Under the pieces are notes generated by a model. That model saw nothing but the letters and a program-made list of their open reading frames with translations. It searched no databases and had not been told where the DNA came from. 21,885 nt of DNA, taken from a virus. A program made the position numbers and the translations under genes. Location: positions 1-21,885 of IMG/VR virus record IMGVR_UViG_3300023281_000855. One strand, 5' to 3'. This document shows, piece by piece, positions 12,656 through 19,250 of this stretch (position 1 is the first letter of the stretch; every line of letters begins with the position of its first letter).

Positions 12656-13918
12656 ATGGATAAGATCCTATTAAAACAAGAAGAAATCAAGACGCTTATG
12701 GGCACTCTTGAAGGTCTTGAGCAAGGCTCAGCCGAGTTTAAAACTGCTCTTGATTCTGTCGAAGCTTCTCAAGCCGAGCTTGTAAGTTTGCAGGAAGACG
12801 CGGATAGATTCGCAGCCGTCCAGAAGTCGCTAAGTTCTTTTAGCATTCCTAAGACAGCTCAAGCAGGACCAGTACAAGGCGCGCCCACTACTGTCGTTTC
12901 CGGCTTTACTAAAGATCCTAAGTTTGGCTTTAAGTCAGGCGGTGATTTTTTACAGTCAGTCGTCAAGCATGGTAAAAACCCTATGCAAGATGAAAGACTC
13001 GCGGGCCTTGCAGCTTTGCAGACAAGCGGAACTCATACAACAATTGCCGACGGCTTAATGATTCCTACTGAATTCGCAGAAGGTCTATTGATTAATGAGT
13101 CTGGTATTACTGACGATTGGGTCAGCAAAATGGGCATTGAGTCCACCTCAAGCAATAGCAAGACTTTTAAAAGAAGTGCTGCTAATACTACAGGCGGAAC
13201 AACTGGCATCGTTGCAAGTCGTATCGCTGAAAATACACAGATGTCTTCAACTAAAGAAGTATTTGAAACTACTACTTTACCACTTGCTAAGCTTTATGCT
13301 TACTCTGAAGTTACCGAAGAAGACTTGAGTGATGTTGCATGGCTCGAAGGTCATCTACAGAAGCAAGCTCCTAAAGTTATTCGCGCAAAGTTTGCCGGTG
13401 AATTGCTCAACGGAACTGGTGTCGGTGAAGCTCAAGGCATGTTTAATGCGAACAACGCAAATAAAATTGCTGTTACTCGTAACGCTGCCACAAATGTAAA
13501 AGCTGAAGATATCGCCGCAATGTACGCTCGCGCTGTTATTTCTCCTTCTTCTTTCTGGCTTATCAATCGTGATGTTATGGCTAAGTTGCCATTGATGACT
13601 GTTGGCGACGTTCCTATCACTTGGGAATCTTACTTTAAAGATGGTATGATTGGTTTTCTTAATGGTCTCCCTGTTTATCAATCCGAAGACTGTGAAGCTC
13701 TAGGTACTCAAGGTGATGTTAGATTGATCAATCCTGAAGGTTATCGCGTACTTGAGAAAGTTGGCGGCGAGCAATTCGCGTCATCTATCCACGTTAAGTT
13801 TGATTATGACCTAACGGCCTTTAGATGGACTCACCGTATCAATGGAATTAGCTGGTCTAACGCTGTTTATACACCTCGTAAAGGCGCTACACTTTCGCCA
13901 TTCGTTGAACTTAATTAA
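12656..13918 (+). CDS. Major capsid protein, HK97 fold
   Basis: This is the main shell subunit. The ATG at 12656 sits 8 bases after GGAGA, and an in-frame TTG at 12641 is too close to the terminator to be the start. The 420-residue product has a helical delta-like N-terminus (residues 1-62, KQEEIKTLMGTLEGLE and similar), a linker, then the mature capsid from about residue 89 (KFGFKSGGDFLQSV). Conserved HK97-fold segments follow: an E-loop region, TLPLAKLYAYSEVTEEDL, GTGVGEAQGM, and a late P-domain (GFLNGLPVYQSED, RVLEKVGGEQFA). Cutting of the delta region by the 11635 protease is likely. The Lys-Asn crosslink cannot be judged. Expression should be highest from its own promoter. Confidence 0.95.
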   Translation: MDKILLKQEEIKTLMGTLEGLEQGSAEFKTALDSVEASQAELVSLQEDADRFAAVQKSLSSFSIPKTAQAGPVQGAPTTVVSGFTKDPKFGFKSGGDFLQSVVKHGKNPMQDERLAGLAALQTSGTHTTIADGLMIPTEFAEGLLINESGITDDWVSKMGIESTSSNSKTFKRSAANTTGGTTGIVASRIAENTQMSSTKEVFETTTLPLAKLYAYSEVTEEDLSDVAWLEGHLQKQAPKVIRAKFAGELLNGTGVGEAQGMFNANNANKIAVTRNAATNVKAEDIAAMYARAVISPSSFWLINRDVMAKLPLMTVGDVPITWESYFKDGMIGFLNGLPVYQSEDCEALGTQGDVRLINPEGYRVLEKVGGEQFASSIHVKFDYDLTAFRWTHRINGISWSNAVYTPRKGATLSPFVELN

Positions 13919-13930
13919 GGAGTATTTATT

Positions 13931-14359
13931 ATGAACGTATCATCTAATGCAACTGATCTAGTATCAGTACAAGGTATTATTGAGCCGGTTGCCGGTGCAG
14001 CTACTTACACAACGAGCTATTTCTATGCTGGCGATGCCAACGCATGGCTAGCGCTTGTTTCTGTCGGTACTGCCGGAACTACTACAAACGCCAAGATCGA
14101 ACAAGCTTCAGATTCTTCTGGGACTGGTGTAAAAGATTTGAGCGGTTCAGCTATCACAGAGATTAACGGCGACGGCGAATCTGCAATGATTCAGTTCAAG
14201 CCTGGTGATCTCGATGTAGCCAATGACTTTACACATGTAAGGTTAAGTATCACAACTGTCGGCGTAACAAATGTAACTGGTGGTGTTTTGATGGGTGCTT
14301 GTGTTGCACGTGCCCCTCTAGCCGCTGGTGCTAAAGTTGACGAAACAGTCACAGTATAA
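13931..14359 (+). CDS. Probable head decoration protein (142 aa)
   Basis: An AAGGAG ribosome binding site 9 bases before ATG and location right after the capsid gene suggest strong co-expression. The product is small, acidic and Thr/Ala/Gly-rich, with a beta pattern and no hydrophobic helix (for example NAWLALVSVGTAGTTTNAKIEQ and DFTHVRLSITTVGVTNV). Small proteins right after the capsid gene in HK97-type phages are commonly decoration or head-stabilising proteins. The call is from size, composition and position only. No named decoration family is recognised. Confidence 0.6.
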   Translation: MNVSSNATDLVSVQGIIEPVAGAATYTTSYFYAGDANAWLALVSVGTAGTTTNAKIEQASDSSGTGVKDLSGSAITEINGDGESAMIQFKPGDLDVANDFTHVRLSITTVGVTNVTGGVLMGACVARAPLAAGAKVDETVTV

Positions 14360-14375
14360 ATAAAAGGGGCATCAA

Positions 14376-14939
14376 ATGGCACTTAAAGTAATAACCCAAC
14401 CGGCTACAGAGCCCGTTACAAACGCGGAAGCGGATCTATGGATGCGCTATACTGGGTCACTACAAGATAACGTCATTGATGCCCTGATTACTGCGGCTCG
14501 GCAATCTGTCGAGTCGTGGATTAATCGAACTTTAGTAACCACGACATATGAATACTATTTGAATGATCTCTGCGCACTGATGGAGATACCTACAAGCACC
14601 GTTCAAAGTATCACCTCAATTACTTACATCGATACAAACGGCGACACTCAAACCCTTTCTAGTACTCTTTACGGCTTAGATAATGTAAGCGTTAAGAACT
14701 CAGTTTACTTAAAGCCAGAGCAGACATTTCCAGCGGTCCAAGTCCAGCCGAACGCGGTAAAGATTACCTTTCCGGCGGGATACGGCGCGGCGGCTGATGT
14801 TCCGGATTGTTTAAAGACAGTTATTAAAATGCGAGTCTCTGAGCTATTCGAACACAGAGAAGCAAACACCACAGCACCAAGACACGCTAACGACCAATAC
14901 ACGGCACTGATGAGCCCTGAAGCGGATTACAGGTTTTAG
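14376..14939 (+). CDS. Head-tail connector, phiE125 gp8 / HK97 gp6-like
   Basis: Connector proteins form a ring under the portal. The product begins LKVITQPATEPVTNAEADLWM, the typical start of the phiE125 gp8 family, and has an AARQSVESWINRTLV helix (about residues 42-56), a beta hairpin segment, and an ending of KMRVSELFEHREA (about 150-162). Length of 187 residues suits the family. The AGGGG ribosome binding site lies 9 bases before ATG. It is followed after 3 bases by the head-tail joining gene in the standard neck order. Confidence 0.88.
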   Translation: MALKVITQPATEPVTNAEADLWMRYTGSLQDNVIDALITAARQSVESWINRTLVTTTYEYYLNDLCALMEIPTSTVQSITSITYIDTNGDTQTLSSTLYGLDNVSVKNSVYLKPEQTFPAVQVQPNAVKITFPAGYGAAADVPDCLKTVIKMRVSELFEHREANTTAPRHANDQYTALMSPEADYRF

Positions 14940-14942
14940 ATT

Positions 14943-15275
14943 ATGGAAGCGGGCAAGCTTAGACACGAGGTTACAATTCAGCAGCGAAACGATTCTGTTA
15001 ATAGCATCGGTGAGTCGGTCGCATCTTGGGCCACTTATGCCTTGACTTATGCTGATGTGGTAAACCTTTCAGGAAACGAATTAGTCCAAGCTCAACAGGT
15101 TAATAGTTTTATCAATAGCCGCGTTCGTGTCCGGTTTGATTCTGGGATACGGGCAGACATGAGAATTTTATACAAGTCAAGACACTACAATATTATTTTT
15201 GTTAATGACATCGACGAACGCGACGAAGAAATGATTCTTCTTTGCAAGCGTCAGGAGAGTTCAACCAATGGCTAG
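14943..15275 (+). CDS. Head-tail joining (head-closure) protein, SPP1 gp16-like
   Basis: The product starts GKLRHEVTIQQR and includes SWATYALTYADVVNLSG and MRILYKSRHYNIIFVNDIDERDEEMILLCKR. These are hallmark segments of Phage_H_T_join proteins, which make the ring that closes the capsid after packaging and connects it to the tail. Length of 110 residues is normal. It overlaps the next gene by 8 bases, as is common in this order. Confidence 0.93.
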   Translation: MEAGKLRHEVTIQQRNDSVNSIGESVASWATYALTYADVVNLSGNELVQAQQVNSFINSRVRVRFDSGIRADMRILYKSRHYNIIFVNDIDERDEEMILLCKRQESSTNG

Positions 15276-15711
15276 AGACAATAGTTTTTTTAGAGTCCAC
15301 GGAGCGAAAGAGATAGCCGCAGAATTAGACGAGCTTGCAAGGGGTGCGAATAATGTAATCGTTCGTCCTGGCATGAGACAAGGCGCGGCTCACATTAGAA
15401 AGATCGCTAAAAGCATAGCGCCTGTTGATGATGGCCACTTAAAGAAAGCTATACAATCAAAAGTCGTCAGTAATAAAGGCCGCGGCAAAGGTGTAGTTGC
15501 CAAGATAGGCATATTAAAAAGAAGCTTCACCGATGAGAACGGGCGGCCAGTTATGGCATATGCCGGTGACCAAAATGACTTTCTAGGCGATGCTCTAAAA
15601 GAGGGGCGTCCCGAAGCTGTAAAGATTTTAATTAAAGTTACTCAGGAAAAGTTAAACACATTTCATCAAAAGCGAGCAGCGAAAGCAGCAGCAGCGGCGG
15701 CCAAACGATGA
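15268..15711 (+). CDS. Neck/tail-terminator-region protein, HK97 gp10-like
   Basis: The 147-residue product has the gp10-like layout: VHGAKEIAAELDELA near the start, MRQGAAHIRKIAKSIAPVDDGHLKKAI (helix, then the conserved aPvddG-L+ motif), a beta region, and an Ala/Lys-rich helical tail (KRAAKAAAAAAKR). It works at the head-tail joint or in early tail assembly. It overlaps the next start (ATGA). The poly-Ala end is a low-complexity feature without known role. Confidence 0.9.
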   Translation: MARDNSFFRVHGAKEIAAELDELARGANNVIVRPGMRQGAAHIRKIAKSIAPVDDGHLKKAIQSKVVSNKGRGKGVVAKIGILKRSFTDENGRPVMAYAGDQNDFLGDALKEGRPEAVKILIKVTQEKLNTFHQKRAAKAAAAAAKR

Positions 15712-16118
15712 GAGAACAATTATATTATCACTTAGCCAATACAGCAGGGTTGACCGCTTTAGTTTCAAGCCGTATTTATCCGCAACGCATACCGACCAGC
15801 GCGGCTTTGCCCTATGTCGGCTTTACCTTTGATGAGCGCACAGCCGCAAAAGATCAAGACGGTTACAATAAATATAATGAAGTGACTGTAACGATTCAAT
15901 CAAACGCGGCGACACTTGGCAGCGCTGTAGCAGTAGCGGAACAAGTTTTTGATTCACTCGCTATTCAAAATGTATTGATGGGCGAAGCACTTAATCAAGA
16001 GGAACTTTGTTCGACAACTCTTGAGACTGAATCAGATAATTTTGAACTATTTGACGGCTCCGAGGATGGAGTCAGAGAAGTAACACAAACATACACAATA
16101 AGATACTTGGAGGCCTAA
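15708..16118 (+). CDS. Tail completion protein, DUF3168/gp17-like
   Basis: The N-terminal REQLYYHLANTAGLTALV, SSRIYPQRIPTSAALPYVGF and the final QTYTIRYLEA fit the DUF3168 family, which forms a ring at the top of the tail tube and ends tail polymerisation. The 136-residue length is usual. It stands between the gp10-like gene and the tail tube gene, as in HK97-like tails. Confidence 0.9.
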   Translation: MREQLYYHLANTAGLTALVSSRIYPQRIPTSAALPYVGFTFDERTAAKDQDGYNKYNEVTVTIQSNAATLGSAVAVAEQVFDSLAIQNVLMGEALNQEELCSTTLETESDNFELFDGSEDGVREVTQTYTIRYLEA

Positions 16119-16119
16119 A

Positions 16120-16548
16120 ATGGCAGCTGGAACTGGAATTAAAGAAGGACAAGGAATTACGGGCTCATGGGCCTCTATTGCCGCTGTAATTAATATACTG
16201 GACATAAATATGGATGGCGTAAGCGTATCGGATATTTACACCGGTGACCAAGACACGACCGGATACAAAACTTATGTTGGTTCAACTCTTAAAGAGGGTG
16301 GAACTTATACATTAAACATTAATTGGAATCTATTGGACCAGGCCGTATTAATGGCCGCTATTGGTACGACTGATACATTTACTATCACTTATCCTAAGCA
16401 TGCGTCTGGTAACACTACAGCGCCAACTGATGCTTTCAGTTGCTACATTAATGATGTATCTAAGACTGGCGGAGAAGGTGAGCTTATCAATGGCACAATT
16501 AAAATTAAGATTGCTGGAGACATCACAACAGTAAGCGAAGCAGCATAA
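16120..16548 (+). CDS. Major tail (tube) protein
   Basis: The 142-residue product has a beta-sandwich pattern (VINILDINMDGVSVSDI, TYTLNINWNLLDQ, GTIKIKIAGDITTV) typical of siphovirus tail tube proteins, which stack in rings around the tape measure. A GGAGG ribosome binding site precedes the ATG. The chaperone pair and tape measure follow. There is no sheath gene next to it, which supports a non-contractile tail. The family is called from position, size and beta pattern. Confidence 0.85.
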   Translation: MAAGTGIKEGQGITGSWASIAAVINILDINMDGVSVSDIYTGDQDTTGYKTYVGSTLKEGGTYTLNINWNLLDQAVLMAAIGTTDTFTITYPKHASGNTTAPTDAFSCYINDVSKTGGEGELINGTIKIKIAGDITTVSEAA

Positions 16549-16578
16549 ACTAAAATATTATAACTGGGCAAGTATATA

Positions 16579-16908
16579 ATGAATATTGATGATTATAAAA
16601 AGATAAATGAAGACTGCATAAAAACTATTCCTATTAATGGGAAAAACCACTACCTGAGAATAGGCGGTGTTTTAGACTTTGATTTACTATCCTTAATGCA
16701 AGATGACAAGATTGACGGCAATGACAGGATGATAAAATTTCTTTGTCGCATGATTTGTGATGAGAATGGCGAGCGTGTTTTTGAATCTGACAACAAAGAG
16801 CATTATAAAATAGTTCAAAAGCTTCCTCACGATGTTCAAAACATTCTTACTTTACACGTGCAAGATGCTGTATTTCCTAAAAAAAAAGAATCAAAGGTAG
16901 TGAAATAG
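16579..16908 (+). CDS. Tail assembly chaperone, short (G-like) form
   Basis: The 109-residue product is soluble and helical (FDLLSLMQDDKIDG, MIKFLCRMICDENGERVF). It corresponds to lambda gpG, which covers the tape measure before tube polymerisation. It ends in Lys-rich codons on a nine-A run with the stop 18 bases further on. Most ribosomes should make this form, and a fraction should slip to make the longer product at 16579-17192. Confidence 0.88.
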   Translation: MNIDDYKKINEDCIKTIPINGKNHYLRIGGVLDFDLLSLMQDDKIDGNDRMIKFLCRMICDENGERVFESDNKEHYKIVQKLPHDVQNILTLHVQDAVFPKKKESKVVK

Positions 16909-17192
16909 AGTTTGTCTTTATCCTTGCTAAAGAGTTGGGTAAGTCAGTAAAAGAACTCTTTAGTAGTATGAATTTATATGAGTTTCAAATGTGGCTGAAG
17001 TACTATAATGAAAACCCCTTTGGCGAATATAGAAAAGATTTGCAATCCGCTCTTATGACTAAGAATTTACTTGCCCCTTGGTCTAAGAGTGAATTGTCTT
17101 TAAATAGTTTGTTGCTAGTCCAAGAAGAAACAAAACTTCCAAGTACAGAAGAATTAACCTTGAAAATTCAAGGAATGATAAGAGGTCGTTAA
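16579..17192 (+). CDS. Tail assembly chaperone, frameshifted (GT-like) form
   Basis: A -1 shift on the A run joins the short chaperone (103 residues, 16579-16887) to a second reading frame that is open from the slip site to 17192 (about 101 residues, starting RIKGSEIEFVFILAKELGK). The second frame has no good start of its own. A TTG at 16935 lacks a ribosome binding site, and the open frame extends upstream to the slip site without a stop. This is the conserved G/GT organisation upstream of the tape measure. The T-like part (MNLYEFQMWLKYY) recruits the tail tube in lambda. Total length is about 204 residues. Confidence 0.85.
16879..16888 (+). promoter_or_regulatory. Programmed -1 frameshift site (nine A then G)
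   Basis: The reading frame is CCT AAA AAA AAA GAA, so A-AAA-AAA (16881-16887) is a usable slippery heptamer for a -1 shift. A small hairpin TCTTTA/TAAAGA (16915-16920, 16928-16933) lies about 27 bases downstream. That is weaker and farther than usual, so the long A run may be the main driver. Confidence 0.82.
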
Positions 17193-17193
17193 A

Positions 17194-18279
17194 ATGGCAG
17201 ATGGAAAAACACGTTCAGTTTCAGTAGTCTTTCAGGCGTTTACTGATAAGTTTACGAACAAGACAAAGAAAGCCGGTACTACTATTGGAGGCTTTGCAAA
17301 AAAGGCCGTAGCTATTGGCGGCGGTTTCTTGGCTGCTCGTGCGGGACTTGCTCAGTTTAGAAAGGCATTCGAAAAGCTGGATGAGATTGGGAAACTGTCG
17401 GACGTTCTTGAAGTATCTCCGGACTTTTTGCGCGGCTTAGATTTAGCGGCCACTCAGACCGGCTCAAGCTTTGCCACTGCACAGAAAGCTTTATCTCGTT
17501 TCGTTCGTTCAGTTGGTGAAGCCAAGAGCGGCACAGGTGAAGGAATACAAGCCTTAGAGATTCTTAATGTTCAGCTCAAAGACATCGAGAACCTAAGCAC
17601 AGAGGACCAATTTTTCAAGATTGCCAATAGCATTAAATCAATGGAAGACCCAACACTTAGAGCAGCAGCAGCGGCTAAATTATTTGGTCGAAGCGGTCAG
17701 GACTTATTGAATTTATTTGCGGAAGGTGAAGAGGGGATAAAGAAATTTATTGAACAGCAAAAAGAACTTGGCGGCGGCGGTATTTCGAGAGGAGACATAA
17801 GAATGATTGAGTCCGCAAATGATTCCGTCGATAAGATGGGCCGAGCATGGGAGGGAATTATTCAACAACTCTCCATTCAGTTCGCACCGCTACTAGATGA
17901 CATGGCGCGCGGTATGACTAATCTCGTAAAGCTCGCTAAAGACTTCGGTATTGAGTGGAAAATCTCACAATTAGCTCTAGAAGATGTAATATCAGATGTA
18001 TTTTTTGGGGGGAAAGGTAAAGATATTACTCTAGGGTTAAGCACAGAGGGGAAAGGTGAAGAAGATAAAATTCAGCCTCTAGCAATTGCGCCAGCCTCAA
18101 TTAAAAGTTTTTCAGAGGCGGCCAGAGCGGGAAGCTCCAAGGCTTTTGATTTACTTAATCCTAACACTTCCAACTCTGTAGCAAATCAAACACTTAAGGC
18201 CACCGAAGAAACTAATAGCATATTGCAGGCCATAAGAGATAAAGACGGAATAAATTTTACAGAGGTTAATTTTAAATGA
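17194..18279 (+). CDS. Tape measure protein (short, 361 aa)
   Basis: The tape measure fills the tail tube and sets its length. The product begins with charged helical sequence, has a hydrophobic helix at about 28-55 (TTIGGFAKKAVAIGGGFLA), then a conserved-looking middle (KLSDVLEVSPDFLRGLDLAATQ, LRAAAAAKLFGRSGQDLLNLF) common to tape measures, and a Gly-rich break near 193-196 (GGGG). By the usual rule of about 1.5 angstrom per residue it predicts a tail of roughly 54 nm, short for a siphovirus. It follows the chaperones by one base of spacing. No lytic transglycosylase or peptidase domain is seen. Confidence 0.85.
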   Translation: MADGKTRSVSVVFQAFTDKFTNKTKKAGTTIGGFAKKAVAIGGGFLAARAGLAQFRKAFEKLDEIGKLSDVLEVSPDFLRGLDLAATQTGSSFATAQKALSRFVRSVGEAKSGTGEGIQALEILNVQLKDIENLSTEDQFFKIANSIKSMEDPTLRAAAAAKLFGRSGQDLLNLFAEGEEGIKKFIEQQKELGGGGISRGDIRMIESANDSVDKMGRAWEGIIQQLSIQFAPLLDDMARGMTNLVKLAKDFGIEWKISQLALEDVISDVFFGGKGKDITLGLSTEGKGEEDKIQPLAIAPASIKSFSEAARAGSSKAFDLLNPNTSNSVANQTLKATEETNSILQAIRDKDGINFTEVNFK

Positions 18280-19250
18280 GCGTAATATTAGCAAGACGAA
18301 AGGATGACAAGACCGGCGACGATAACGCATCATTAAGAAAGCTTAAGGATGTTTACAGGATTGAGGTAGATTCAGCAAGCGACGACCAGAGCACTATTCT
18401 CAATTCAAATTATTCTGGCCTTCCCCAAGTTGGCGACTCTCATCCTAAGGACCCACTTGTTACAGTCAAAAGCCGTTCAGTCAAACATCTTGGCTCAGGT
18501 GACCCCAATAGATTCCATTGGCAAATGACTGTTAATTATGACAGCAGCAGATCGGGGCTATCTGATAGCGGCGGCGGTGACGATGAAGCAGGCACGATAA
18601 TAAATGTCCAGATTGGTACATGGACCGAATCGTATACAGCACAGAAAGATTTTGATGATAAGCTCTATAAAGATTCAGCCAACGGAAAAATCAAGGTTGA
18701 ATTAGAGCGTCAGCATACAATGATTACCGTAACAAAGAATACATTTAATCCCAATTTACAAATATCAGAAAAGAAGGGCCGCGTAAATTCTGCACCGGTC
18801 AATTGGCTTGGGTTTGATTTCAATAATGATCAGTTACTTTTTGCAGACTATACCGCCAATAGTTTAGGCAACAATAACTGGCAGGAGGTTTTCACTTTCA
18901 AGGGCCGCAAAGTTCCGGATTTAATAAGCGTTACACCGGATGAAGGACTTTCTAAAGGGTGGCAACTGCAAATATTAGACGCCGGATTCTTTGAGATTTT
19001 AGGCGATGGGAAAAGAGTTCCTATTTATGTAAAGCAATCAGACGGCAAGAAGGCCACGCGACCAGTTACGCAGCCATGGCCATTAGACGGTGGTGGGAAA
19101 GCAATACCACAGGAATCTATAGACGACCTTAGACAATTCATAGACTTTAGAAGCGTCTTAAATATGCCTTTTAATGTTTTTGCTTTCGACTTCACGCCAA
19201 TTTTTGAACCATTGCCAGGCGTTGGCGCAGGCGGCGGGGGTTTATTCTAA
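18276..19250 (+). CDS. Probable tail-tip protein, distal-tail position (324 aa)
   Basis: Position directly after the tape measure is that of the distal tail protein. The sequence is beta-rich with an acidic linker (SSRSGLSDSGGGDDEAG near 90-106) and a C-terminal half with SVTPDEGLSKGWQLQILDAGFF and FNVFAFDFTPIFEP. I do not recognise a standard Dit or tail-hub signature, so the function is inferred from place. The last residues are a glycine stretch (GVGAGGGGLF). It overlaps the tape measure (ATGA) and the next gene (TAATG). Confidence 0.55.
   Translation: MSVILARRKDDKTGDDNASLRKLKDVYRIEVDSASDDQSTILNSNYSGLPQVGDSHPKDPLVTVKSRSVKHLGSGDPNRFHWQMTVNYDSSRSGLSDSGGGDDEAGTIINVQIGTWTESYTAQKDFDDKLYKDSANGKIKVELERQHTMITVTKNTFNPNLQISEKKGRVNSAPVNWLGFDFNNDQLLFADYTANSLGNNNWQEVFTFKGRKVPDLISVTPDEGLSKGWQLQILDAGFFEILGDGKRVPIYVKQSDGKKATRPVTQPWPLDGGGKAIPQESIDDLRQFIDFRSVLNMPFNVFAFDFTPIFEPLPGVGAGGGGLF

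Noticed and set aside
16935-17192. Second chaperone frame as an independent gene from TTG 16935
   Set aside because: No ribosome binding site, and the frame is open upstream to the A run, which fits a -1 frameshift product.
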